Below are positions 18,583 through 26,408 of a DNA stretch of 64,000 bases, piece by piece. The stretch comes from Arcobacter iocasae. Lineage in GTDB: Bacteria; Campylobacterota; Campylobacteria; Campylobacterales; Arcobacteraceae. Position 1 is the first letter of the stretch. The number at the start of each line of letters is the position of its first letter. The stretch is from NCBI RefSeq assembly GCF_042214795.1, contig NZ_CP090177.1, forward strand, positions 2,418,001-2,482,000, written 5' to 3'. A program made the translations under genes and the position numbers. The notes below the pieces were generated by a model that was given only the letters and a program-made list of their open reading frames with translations, did no database searches and was not told where the DNA came from.

Positions 18583-20563
18583 TATTTTCCTTCATCTCTT
18601 GAAGCACTTTATTTGCTTCTTTTGTATTTGCTTTTTTTAACCAATATTTCGCAAGTGTTAGGTCTTTTTTTACTTCACCTTCTCCATCTTTATAGATAAG
18701 ACCTATATTATAAGCAGCTGTTTCTTCATTTGCTAAATTATATGATTGGGTGAAGTAATAAATAGCTTTTTTCACATCTTTTTTCACACCATTTCCTGTA
18801 GTATAAAGCCAACCTAGATTAAAGTTATATTTAACTATACCTTCATCTACTAATTTTTGGGCATAGAATTTAGCTTTTTTATAATCAATTAGTTCCTTAG
18901 TACTTTTACAACTTTCACACATAAAAATACGAGCTAATGTTTCTGTAGAACTTCTATCTCCTAAAGAAGAGGCTATTTCATAATATTTTACTGCTTTTGT
19001 TTTATCTTTTGAAGTTAAATCATAATGTAAGGCTGTTTTAATTGCAGCAGTTCTATCTCCTTTTATTGCTAAGTCTTCTAAGGTTTTTATAGCAAAAAGA
19101 ATGTCTTCTTTTGTCTTTTTTTGTCGATATACTTTTATAAGCTCATAAGTACTACTTACATCACCAAAACTCACGGCTTTTTGTAAGTACTCAATCGCTT
19201 TTGTTGGATTAGAGTTTTTCGAATCTCTATATAATCTTCTAAGAGTAAAAATATTGTCATTTTTTAAATCAATATTTGTAATAGCATCTTTTACTTTATC
19301 TAATGATTTACTATCTTTGTATTTATAAGAAAATAGAACTTTTTTAAATCTTTTTTGTAAAGCTAGGTTATTACTATTTAAAATATACTCTTGCCATTTT
19401 TTTGTATCTTCATCTCTTTTGAGGTCTGGTTGATAGGTATAAGGAACTCTTGTAGCTAAATGAACTATTGACTCTTCATCTCCATTCATCGCAGCTTTTG
19501 TATAGTAGTTTTCGATTTTATCATCAGGAGTAAAAAAACTTCCACTTGATGAGTTTGCCAATATTCTATTTCCTTGAGTTGTTTTACTTAACTTCTCAAT
19601 CAAAAGTTCATAATCATTTTTAAAATATTTTTCTTTTGAATATACTTTTAATAATTTGCCATATGCTTCACTTTGTCCATATTTAATTGCTTCTTTTAGA
19701 TTTGAAATTATCTCTTCTTGATAATCTTTATACTTCTCATCTTTTCCACTTAAAACTCTATGTTGAGAAGCCATTTTGTCATATAAATTTGCATATTCTA
19801 AATATGTATCTGCATCATCATTTTTAAGAGAAATTGCTTTTTTGAAAAATAGTTTTGATTTTTCATACTCTCTTCTAATTTTCAAAATATTAGCTGTTGT
19901 AACAATTTTTTCATATTCATTAGATGCTAAGATATCATTAATTATTTTACTTACTTCCTCTTTTTTTAAGTTACGGAAATTTTTAAATCTCAAGAATTTT
20001 TTAGTAACAGGTATTGAATAACCTTTTTGTACTATTATAGTCTCTATTTTTTTTACATCTTTTTCTTTATTCATATTTAAATACAAATCATAAATCTTTG
20101 TCAAATCTTCTTTTGAAGCATTTAATAAAATTTTTGATTGGGTATCTTTTATCTTTTTATGGTCATAATCATATAGATATATTTGTAAAAGTTTAAATAA
20201 AGGCTTCTTGAACTTTTCATTTGCTGCTGCTTCTAAAAGGGCTACATACTTTTCTTTTCCACTTATAAACATATCTTTGTATTCATAAAAAACTTCTGCA
20301 AAAGCCATAATATCGCTTGAATTTTTACTTTGTAAGACAAGTGGGTACCAGTTATTATAATAGTCAAATCCCTCTTTTGTTTCTGGGAAAACAAATTTCT
20401 TATTTAATTCAATCATTGCTTTAATATCACCCTTATTTGCTTGTGATATTAGTTCTTTTTTGTTTGATTTTATACTTAATTGTGTTTTAGCCAAGGGTAA
20501 TTTATTTGAACACCCAGTTAAAGTAAGTAAAATAATAGTAATTGAAAATAATAATAATTTCAT
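18575..20563 (-). CDS. Sel1/TPR-repeat lipoprotein, paralogue 1 of 4 (first gene of operon)
   Basis: A 662-residue protein with a lipoprotein signal (LTGC, Cys18), the shared block LISQANKGDIKAMIELNK...FPETKEGFDYYNNWYP, and C-terminal Sel1 repeats (KAVKYYEIASSLGDRSS; KAIYYFTQSYNLANEE; AKYWLKKANTKEA). The central block corresponding to LNESKRALAD in the other three has diverged here to QGNRILANSSSG. The ATG at 20563 has AAAGGA about six bases upstream, and a TATAAT lies 35-40 bases upstream, so this is the operon's first gene. The upstream region is divergent from a carboxymuconolactone decarboxylase-like gene. Confidence 0.74.
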   Translation of the reverse strand: MKLLLFSITIILLTLTGCSNKLPLAKTQLSIKSNKKELISQANKGDIKAMIELNKKFVFPETKEGFDYYNNWYPLVLQSKNSSDIMAFAEVFYEYKDMFISGKEKYVALLEAAANEKFKKPLFKLLQIYLYDYDHKKIKDTQSKILLNASKEDLTKIYDLYLNMNKEKDVKKIETIIVQKGYSIPVTKKFLRFKNFRNLKKEEVSKIINDILASNEYEKIVTTANILKIRREYEKSKLFFKKAISLKNDDADTYLEYANLYDKMASQHRVLSGKDEKYKDYQEEIISNLKEAIKYGQSEAYGKLLKVYSKEKYFKNDYELLIEKLSKTTQGNRILANSSSGSFFTPDDKIENYYTKAAMNGDEESIVHLATRVPYTYQPDLKRDEDTKKWQEYILNSNNLALQKRFKKVLFSYKYKDSKSLDKVKDAITNIDLKNDNIFTLRRLYRDSKNSNPTKAIEYLQKAVSFGDVSSTYELIKVYRQKKTKEDILFAIKTLEDLAIKGDRTAAIKTALHYDLTSKDKTKAVKYYEIASSLGDRSSTETLARIFMCESCKSTKELIDYKKAKFYAQKLVDEGIVKYNFNLGWLYTTGNGVKKDVKKAIYYFTQSYNLANEETAAYNIGLIYKDGEGEVKKDLTLAKYWLKKANTKEANKVLQEMKENNE

Positions 20564-20597
20564 TGTTTTCCTTTGTTAATATAAATCTGCTGATATT

Positions 20598-20603
20598 ATT
20601 ATA
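20598..20603 (-). promoter_or_regulatory. Probable -10 element of the Sel1 operon
   Basis: On the minus strand the hexamer reads TATAAT, 35 bases upstream of the first Sel1-paralogue start. No convincing -35 hexamer is visible, which is common in Campylobacterota. Confidence 0.4.
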
Positions 20604-20716
20604 ATTGTTCTTAGAAAAATATTTTGAATGACTTTTTTGGATAAAGAATAGTAAAATTCGCACTTTATAATAATGATTTTACTTTTATTTTTTAATTAAA
20701 AAAAATTATTTTTTTC

Positions 20717-20812
20717 TACTCTTGTGTTTATTCAAGTGTTTCTTACTTTATTATATAGTTTAAGAAGTATCATAAAATTACCCCATTACTTTATAGGGAA
20801 CAAAACTTATAA
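20717..20812 (+). pseudogene. Remnant of an AraC-type regulator C-terminus
   Basis: Bases 20732-20812 translate in one frame as SSVSYFII-stop-FKKYHKITPLLYREQNL-stop. This matches almost residue for residue the last 26 residues of the AraC regulator encoded at 21307-22161 (SSVSWFIIQFKK... ending PLLYREQNL). The Gln codon CAA has become TAG at 20756-20758. Similarity continues about 15 bases further upstream with a one-base deletion, then fades. The DNA after the stop also matches the DNA after the intact gene, including the next promoter. The intergenic stretch 20564-20885 holds this remnant, the Sel1-operon promoter and the promoter of the next gene, and nothing else that I can identify. Confidence 0.8.
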
Positions 20813-20827
20813 AATAAGTCTTTTTTC

Positions 20828-20859
20828 TTATACTCTTATTTCTTGGATTGACTTATAAT
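20828..20859 (+). promoter_or_regulatory. Promoter of the carboxymuconolactone decarboxylase-like gene
   Basis: TTATACTCT at 20828-20836, a 17-base spacer, then TATAAT at 20854-20859. The same box, spacing and hexamer occur at 22177-22208 before the EamA gene. The ATG is 27 bases downstream behind AAAGGA. The box sits where a -35 element would be, as expected for an AraC-type activator site. Confidence 0.55.
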
Positions 20860-20885
20860 CTTCATAAATAAAATAAAGGATTATT

Positions 20886-21257
20886 ATGAAATCAGATAGA
20901 TATAAAAGAGGTTGGGAGAAGTTAAAAGAAGTAGATGGTAGTGCAGGGGAAAAAGTAATTGAGTCATTAAAAGATATTGCCCCAGAATTTGCAGATTTGC
21001 TTATTGAGTTTCCTTTTGGAGATATTTACACAAGAGAAAATCTCGATTTAAAATCAAGAGAAATCGCAACAATAGCAGCACTTACAGTTATGGGAAATGC
21101 ATCAGCACAGTTAAAAGTGCATATTCATGCAGGACTAAATGTAGGGTGTAGTAAAGAAGAGATTGTAGAAGTAATTATGCAAATGGCAGTTTATGGAGGT
21201 TTTCCTTGTGCTTTAAATGGCCTGTTTGCTGCAAAAGAGGTATTTAATGAAAATTGA
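20886..21257 (+). CDS. Carboxymuconolactone decarboxylase / AhpD-like family protein
   Basis: A 123-residue protein of the CMD family, the usual size for PcaC-type proteins. Seen are LDLKSREIATIAALTVMG, the HIHAGLNVGCSKEEIVEVI helix pair and AVYGGFPCALNG, which match the family's conserved core with its His and Cys. It lacks the CxxC active site of AhpD, so peroxidase activity is unlikely, and a gamma-carboxymuconolactone decarboxylase role would need the rest of that pathway, which is not present here. It lies just upstream of an AraC regulator gene with which it shares a promoter-like box, so it is probably a member of that regulon. Confidence 0.85.
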   Translation: MKSDRYKRGWEKLKEVDGSAGEKVIESLKDIAPEFADLLIEFPFGDIYTRENLDLKSREIATIAALTVMGNASAQLKVHIHAGLNVGCSKEEIVEVIMQMAVYGGFPCALNGLFAAKEVFNEN

Positions 21258-21262
21258 TATTA

Positions 21263-21301
21263 AAATAAGAGTAAATATTTTTATGCAAATAAAAGTATAA
21301 T
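21263..21301 (+). promoter_or_regulatory. Promoter of AraC regulator with inverted regulatory box
   Basis: TATAAT at 21296-21301 ends five bases before the ATG at 21307, so transcription should begin at or within a base or two of the start codon (leaderless mRNA). AAATAAGAGTA at 21263-21273 is the reverse complement of TACTCTTATTT at 20831-20841 in the neighbouring promoter, a candidate autoregulatory site. Confidence 0.4.
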
Positions 21302-21306
21302 TAATC

Positions 21307-22161
21307 ATGATTATTACCTTACCCAATTATATTTTTGAAAATAGAGATTTATATCAAATAATACATGATGATAGTGTTATAGTAGCAAAGTCATCGATAT
21401 ATAAGAAAGATAAAATCTCTCTAAGAAATAGTATGCACTTAGCTATTTTATTAGTAAGTGGAGGGAAAACCTTACATCTTAAAGATGATGATATAAGTAT
21501 AGATACTAGCGATATACTTTTTTTATCTCAAGGCAATTATTTTATGGGTGAAATTCTTGGAGATAGAAATAACTTTGAAGCTATATTGATATATTTTGAT
21601 GATGAATATGTTTTTAATTTTATAAAAAGATACAATATTACTATTGATACAATTACCCAAAATGGAATTTTATCTTTTAAAAGAGATGAATTTATAAATA
21701 CTTGTGTTCAAACAATAAATCAATATTTTTTAACAAATATAAAAAATAGTCTTGACTTAGTAAAGTTAAAACTTGATGAAATCTTTTTATATTCACTTTC
21801 AAAAGATAAAGAAAAGTTTTCTGCTTTTTTAAATAAAATAGTACAAACTAAATCTTCACGAATAAAATATATCTTAGAAGAGAACCTTGATATCATAAAC
21901 AATATTGATGATATGTGTAAACTTACAAGGCTTAACTCAAAAGCCTTAAGAAAAGAGATGATTAGACTTTATAATCAAAATCCCAAAGAGTGGTTAGATG
22001 AAAGAAGGCTATCTTTTGCTGTTACGCTACTTAAAAATACTCAAAAAAGTGTATCACAGATAGCAACTTCATGTGGATATTCTAGTGTCTCTTGGTTTAT
22101 TATACAATTTAAAAAATATTATAAAACTACCCCTTTACTTTATAGGGAACAAAACTTATAA
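21307..22161 (+). CDS. AraC-family transcriptional regulator (ExsA-like N-terminus)
   Basis: A 284-residue regulator. The N-terminal half resembles the ExsA/AraC cupin-like ligand domain (MHLAILLVSGGKTLHL, then DILFLSQGNYF). The C-terminal 100 residues form the double helix-turn-helix: IDDMCKLTRLNSKALRKEM for the first and SVSQIATSCGYSSVSWFIIQFKKYY for the second. It is a close paralogue of the protein at 26409-27260. It lies between the CMD-like gene and an EamA exporter gene that carry matching promoter boxes, and probably activates both. No ribosome binding site precedes the ATG; see the leaderless promoter. Confidence 0.9.
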   Translation: MIITLPNYIFENRDLYQIIHDDSVIVAKSSIYKKDKISLRNSMHLAILLVSGGKTLHLKDDDISIDTSDILFLSQGNYFMGEILGDRNNFEAILIYFDDEYVFNFIKRYNITIDTITQNGILSFKRDEFINTCVQTINQYFLTNIKNSLDLVKLKLDEIFLYSLSKDKEKFSAFLNKIVQTKSSRIKYILEENLDIINNIDDMCKLTRLNSKALRKEMIRLYNQNPKEWLDERRLSFAVTLLKNTQKSVSQIATSCGYSSVSWFIIQFKKYYKTTPLLYREQNL

Positions 22162-22176
22162 CATAATCCTCTTTTC

Positions 22177-22208
22177 TTATACTCTCAATTCTCAAATTTA
22201 TTTATAAT
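22177..22208 (+). promoter_or_regulatory. Promoter of the EamA exporter gene
   Basis: TTATACTCT at 22177-22185, 17-base spacer, TATAAT at 22203-22208. This duplicates the arrangement before the CMD-like gene. The -10 hexamer overlaps an ATG at 22207, which argues against that ATG being the translation start. Confidence 0.55.
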
Positions 22209-22233
22209 GCTCAAAATTAAAAAAGGGGCTTTT

Positions 22234-23142
22234 TTGAATAAAGAAGAGAATAAAACAATATATATTGTTGGTATGATAGTATCAATGCTACTTTGGGGCA
22301 TTGCCTGGACATCAGGAAAAGCAGCAGTGGAACACTCTAATGCACAAGTTGCATCATTTTGGAGATATACTATAGCTTTTGTAGGGATGATTCCTGTTAT
22401 ATTTTATATGAAAAAATCACTAAAAACTGATATTATTGGATATATTTATATGATTTTAGGTGGGCTATTAAGTGCATTATTTAGTTATCTATTTTTTGCA
22501 GGACTTTCTCATGGAGATGCAGGATATGGAGGGACTATGTTTACTTCACTTGTTCCTTTGATTACATATTTTTTATCAATGATAATATTTAAGACAAAAG
22601 TATCACCAATACAGATGATAGCTTTAGGTATTGGAATATTTGGCGCAATAGTTTTACTAAAAATTCCCATGGAAGGTTTAGGGTTCTTAAATCTACATAG
22701 TATATATTTTTTAGTTTGTGCACTTGTTTGGGCATTAGTTACAATCATAACCCAAAAAGTTTCAAAACGAGTTGACCCAATGTTTTATACTTTGGTACTT
22801 TTTGGAGTAACTGCATTTACAAATATGCTATTTGCATTGCCTTATCATCCTTTTGAAATAGCTTTGTATGACTCAGTATTTTGGTTGAATATTATTTTTA
22901 TTGGGCTTTTATCTGGAACATTCGCTATGACTGTATTTTTTGTAAGTGCTAGTAAAATAGGAGCACATAATACAGCTGTATTTATGTTTATTGTTCCCCT
23001 TGGTGCAATAGTTTCAAGTTATTTTGCATATGGAGAGAAGATTGCATCTTCTACGATAATAGGATGTTTATTATCTTTAGTGGCTGTTATTTTATTTAAC
23101 AAAAAGTATTCATTTAGAAAGGCTAAGATAATACAGGCTTAA
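22234..23142 (+). CDS. EamA/DMT-family exporter
   Basis: A 302-residue protein with ten predicted membrane helices in two EamA repeats (MLLWGIAWTSGKAAVEHSN at the N-terminus, a second repeat starting near ALVWALVTIIT). The family exports amino acids, nucleosides or other metabolites and drugs; the substrate is unknown. The start chosen is TTG at 22234 because AAAAGGGG lies five bases upstream. The ATG at 22207, nine codons earlier, overlaps a TATAAT promoter hexamer and has no ribosome binding site. It is probably activated by the AraC protein encoded just upstream. Confidence 0.86.
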   Translation: MNKEENKTIYIVGMIVSMLLWGIAWTSGKAAVEHSNAQVASFWRYTIAFVGMIPVIFYMKKSLKTDIIGYIYMILGGLLSALFSYLFFAGLSHGDAGYGGTMFTSLVPLITYFLSMIIFKTKVSPIQMIALGIGIFGAIVLLKIPMEGLGFLNLHSIYFLVCALVWALVTIITQKVSKRVDPMFYTLVLFGVTAFTNMLFALPYHPFEIALYDSVFWLNIIFIGLLSGTFAMTVFFVSASKIGAHNTAVFMFIVPLGAIVSSYFAYGEKIASSTIIGCLLSLVAVILFNKKYSFRKAKIIQA

Positions 23143-23175
23143 GTCAATTAGTATTGAGTTTATATCTATTTTTAG

Positions 23176-23181
23176 TATAAT
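23176..23181 (+). promoter_or_regulatory. -10 element of AraC gene with leaderless start
   Basis: TATAAT ends seven bases before the ATG at 23189. An earlier ATG at 23180 overlaps the hexamer. No ribosome binding site is visible, so the mRNA probably begins at the start codon. Confidence 0.4.
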
Positions 23182-23188
23182 GCATTCC

Positions 23189-24073
23189 ATGGAAAATATA
23201 GAAGAATTTTATAAAAGAACAAATTATCCTTTGCCAAAAGATTTAAATGATGGCATTGGACATTTTAATGTATTTCAAAGAACGGCTTGTATTAATATTC
23301 CCTACAGTAGAAAAAGTTATTTTAAAATAACTCTTTTAAAAGGTCCAAATAAAGTTCATTATGCAGATAAAACTCTTGAAAGTCAAGATTATGCTTTGAT
23401 GTTTTCTGATCCATTGGTTCCTTATAGTTGGGACTCAATGGATGGGAAAAAAGATGGATATTTTTGTATTTTTACAGAAGAGTTCTTTTATCAATTTGCA
23501 GCGATTAGAAATTACCCTGTATTTAAGATAGATGGTAATAAACTTTTTTTACTAGATGAACCTGCGTTAAAAGAAGTTGAAAGAATATATGAAAAAATGT
23601 TTGAAGAAAAAGCATCCCAATATGATTTCAAAGATGATATATTGAGAAACTTAACTTTAGAGCTTATTCATTTGGCTATGAAAATGCAAGTAGCTAAAAG
23701 TGTACAAAATAGTTCTAAAGACAAAAAGACTAAAATCTCTTCACTATTTACTGAGTTATTAAATAGACAGTTTCCTATAAATTTGCCCTACGAAAGATTG
23801 GATTTAAAAGCACCAAGTGATTATGCAAAATCTCTTAATATTCATACCAATCATTTAAATAGAACTTTAAAAGAAGTGACTTCTAAAACTACCACAGAAC
23901 TAATAGCTATAAGAATTTTAGAAGAGGCAAAAATCTTACTTAAACATACAAATTGGAATATCAATGAGATCTCTTATTCTTTGGGATATGAAGACTCAGC
24001 TCATTTTATAAACTTTTTCAAAAAAAGACTCAATCAAACACCTCATTCTTATAGAACTTTACAAAATGTTTGA
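23189..24073 (+). CDS. AraC-family transcriptional regulator
   Basis: A 294-residue protein. The N-terminal part contains a cupin-like sensor (NVFQRTACI, then LESQDYALMFSDPLVPYSW). The C-terminal part has two helix-turn-helix motifs (PSDYAKSLNIHTNHLNRTLKEVT and NINEISYSLGYEDSAHFINFFKKRLNQTPHSYR, the standard AraC signature). It is not closely similar to the other two AraC proteins nearby. The ATG at 23189 is preferred over 23180 because the latter overlaps a TATAAT box. It is followed by an MFS transporter gene on the same strand after about 90 bases and likely regulates it. Confidence 0.88.
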   Translation: MENIEEFYKRTNYPLPKDLNDGIGHFNVFQRTACINIPYSRKSYFKITLLKGPNKVHYADKTLESQDYALMFSDPLVPYSWDSMDGKKDGYFCIFTEEFFYQFAAIRNYPVFKIDGNKLFLLDEPALKEVERIYEKMFEEKASQYDFKDDILRNLTLELIHLAMKMQVAKSVQNSSKDKKTKISSLFTELLNRQFPINLPYERLDLKAPSDYAKSLNIHTNHLNRTLKEVTSKTTTELIAIRILEEAKILLKHTNWNINEISYSLGYEDSAHFINFFKKRLNQTPHSYRTLQNV

Positions 24074-24164
24074 ATTGGGCAATTTTTAGCTTGAAATTGG
24101 CATCATCAAAGCTTTTATTACTTGATACAATTTTCTATATACAATATAAAGGTGGTAAAAAACA

Positions 24165-25340
24165 ATGATTACTAAAAAACAAATCTTTGTGATGTCAGCA
24201 ACTGCAGGAATTAGTGTCGCAAATATCTATTATAATCAACCAATTTTAAATGATATTGCAAAAGACTTAAATGTAAGTCATTTAGCAGTAGGAAATCTAC
24301 CTACATTTTCTCAAGTTGGGTATGGGTTGGGTCTATTTTTTGTAAGTCCACTTGGTGATAAGATGGATAGAAAAAAACTAATTATTATTTTACATGTTTT
24401 ATTAGGTCTATCTTTACTTGGACTTTCATTTATAAGTAATATTTTTGTTTTATATATTTTAAGTCTTATGGCTGGATTATTTGCAGTTTCTGCACAAGTT
24501 GTTATTCCAATGGCAGCAGCTATGAGTGGAAAAGATAAGGGTAGAGTTGTAGGAACTATATTTAGTGGATTATTAACTGGAATATTATTAGCAAGAACTT
24601 TAAGTGGATATATTACTGATTGGTTTGATAATTGGCATGTGATATTTGGTTTTTCTGCTCTTTTGGTATTTGCAACGATATTTTTTATCTCAAAGACTTT
24701 GCCAAACATGGAACCGCACTTTGAAAATAGTTATTTTTCACTTTTAAAATCATCAATTTATCAGTTAAAAAGATTTTCACTTCTTAGAAGAAATACTTTA
24801 TTGATTGCAACTACATTTGGTATTTTTTGTTCTTTTTGGACAACTTTGACTTTTAAATTAAGCCAAGCTCCTTTTAATTATGATAGTGATGTTATTGGAC
24901 TATTTGGAGTATTAGCAGTAGCGGGTGCAATGTTAGCTCCATATATTGGAAGACTATCAGATAAAATAAATGCAAATGGAATTAAACTAATTTCAGTCTT
25001 GATGATAATACTTAGTGTACTTCTAATTAAAGTGTTTGATACAAATTTATATGCTTTTATTGCAGCTACTTTACTTTTAGATATAGGTGTTCAAGCAATT
25101 CAAATCAATAACTTATCACAAATTTATGGTTTAGATGAAAAAGCACACAGTAGAATAAATACCGCATATATGTCTTCAATGTTTGTGGGTGGTTCAATTG
25201 GAACTTTTATTGGAGTACTATGTTGGGAAAAAGGTGGTTGGGATCTTGTAACTTTGCAATTATTAACTCTTGCAATTATCTCTTTAGGGATAATTACATA
25301 TAGTTATATAAATAAAAATGTAGTAATAACTGTTAATTAA
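24165..25340 (+). CDS. Major facilitator superfamily transporter
   Basis: A 391-residue protein with twelve predicted helices. The MFS loop 2-3 motif appears as GDKMDRKKLI near residue 63, and the start ISVANIYYNQPILNDIAKDL is typical of YgaY/YnfM-like drug or metabolite efflux proteins. Length is normal. AAAGGTGG lies a few bases before the ATG. It is first of a three-gene transcript with the YciI-like and epimerase-like genes (12-base gap, then 8-base overlap) and is likely controlled by the AraC protein upstream. Confidence 0.88.
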   Translation: MITKKQIFVMSATAGISVANIYYNQPILNDIAKDLNVSHLAVGNLPTFSQVGYGLGLFFVSPLGDKMDRKKLIIILHVLLGLSLLGLSFISNIFVLYILSLMAGLFAVSAQVVIPMAAAMSGKDKGRVVGTIFSGLLTGILLARTLSGYITDWFDNWHVIFGFSALLVFATIFFISKTLPNMEPHFENSYFSLLKSSIYQLKRFSLLRRNTLLIATTFGIFCSFWTTLTFKLSQAPFNYDSDVIGLFGVLAVAGAMLAPYIGRLSDKINANGIKLISVLMIILSVLLIKVFDTNLYAFIAATLLLDIGVQAIQINNLSQIYGLDEKAHSRINTAYMSSMFVGGSIGTFIGVLCWEKGGWDLVTLQLLTLAIISLGIITYSYINKNVVITVN

Positions 25341-25352
25341 TAAAGGATAAAA

Positions 25353-25652
25353 ATGTTTATAATAAATCTAACTTATATAAAACCACTAGATGAAGTAGAT
25401 ACTCATCTTGAATCCCATATAAAATATTTAAAAGAGCAATATAAAGAAGGAAATTTTATAGCTTCAGGAAGAAAAATTCCAAGAAATGGTGGAGTGATAC
25501 TTTCAAAACTTGATTCAAAAGAGAAGTTACTAGAAGTTCTATCCCAAGATCCATTTAAACTTGTAAATGTCGCAAATTATGAAATAATAGAGTTTGTTCC
25601 AAGTATGACATTAGATGAATTTGAAAATTTGAAAGAAAATGTAAATGAATAA
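25353..25652 (+). CDS. YCII-related domain protein
   Basis: A 99-residue protein matching the YciI fold (dimeric alpha+beta barrel): an N-terminal strand FIINLTYIKPL, H-x-x-Y/HIKYLKEQYKEGNFIASG with the conserved His/Gly segment, and the DPF motif QDPFKL that carries the acidic residue of the putative active site. Family members are small enzymes or ligand-binding proteins of mostly unknown role. The gene ends in AATGAATAA, the last eight bases of which start the next gene. Confidence 0.82.
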   Translation: MFIINLTYIKPLDEVDTHLESHIKYLKEQYKEGNFIASGRKIPRNGGVILSKLDSKEKLLEVLSQDPFKLVNVANYEIIEFVPSMTLDEFENLKENVNE

Positions 25653-26379
25653 TATTAGCATTTTAGGTAGTGGTTGGTTAGGTTTTCCATTAGCCCAAGT
25701 ATTATCAGAAGAATTTTCTGTAAAATTATCTACAAGTACAAATGAAAAAATTGATAGATTAAGAGGTGAAAATATCACTCCATTTATTGTGGATACTACT
25801 AATTTAAATGATGAGGTTGATAAGTTTTTATGTTCAGATATTTTGATTATAAATATACCTTCAAAAAATATTGATGGATTTAAAGAGTTGATAAAACATA
25901 TACTCAATTCAAATATCAAAAAAATTGTTTTTATTAGTTCAATTTCAGTATTAAAAGATGAAACAAGTCCTTTACTTGAAATAGAAAGATTATTTAAAAA
26001 TACAAATCTTAAAATAACAATTTTAAGATTTGCAGGACTTATAGGATATGGAAGAAATCCTGCAAAGTTTTTCCCAAAGGGCAAAGCAGTAAAAGATGCA
26101 AATGCACCTGTAAATATGATACATAGAGATGATTGTATAAACATAATACAAGAAGTAATCAATCAAGATATTTTTGATGAAACTTTTAATTGCTCTGCTC
26201 CTTCTCATCCCACAAAAAAAGAGTTTTATACCTATTGTGCGGAAGTGTCAAATTTACCTATTCCAACTTTTGATTTAGAAGAAAATAGTAATCCTCAAAA
26301 AATAGTGGAAAGTAATATTTTTATATCAAAATTGAACTATAAATTTATTCATGAAGATTTGATGAAAATAGTATTTTAA
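25645..26379 (+). CDS. NAD(P)-binding Rossmann protein, YeeZ-like epimerase/dehydratase family
   Basis: A 244-residue protein with an N-terminal dinucleotide-binding motif ILGSGWLGFPLA. A FISSISVL strand follows, then LRFAGLIGYGRNPAKFF and a HRDDCINII helix typical of extended short-chain dehydrogenases of the YeeZ group. The classical YxxxK catalytic pair is not evident, so enzymatic activity is uncertain. Its start overlaps the YciI-like gene by eight bases and it closes the MFS operon. Length fits the group, which is shorter than true sugar epimerases. Confidence 0.78.
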   Translation: MNNISILGSGWLGFPLAQVLSEEFSVKLSTSTNEKIDRLRGENITPFIVDTTNLNDEVDKFLCSDILIINIPSKNIDGFKELIKHILNSNIKKIVFISSISVLKDETSPLLEIERLFKNTNLKITILRFAGLIGYGRNPAKFFPKGKAVKDANAPVNMIHRDDCINIIQEVINQDIFDETFNCSAPSHPTKKEFYTYCAEVSNLPIPTFDLEENSNPQKIVESNIFISKLNYKFIHEDLMKIVF

Positions 26380-26408
26380 ATAAGAAAAGTATAAAAGGAA
26401 AAATTATC

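Noticed and set aside
24311..24709. A 132-codon minus-strand frame inside the MFS gene
   Set aside because: It is the shadow of transmembrane-helix codons; no ribosome binding site and no family resemblance.
25611..26162. A 183-codon minus-strand frame opposite the epimerase-like gene
   Set aside because: It lies wholly antisense to a clear Rossmann-fold gene, has no ribosome binding site and encodes no recognisable family. Long antisense frames are common in AT-rich coding DNA.
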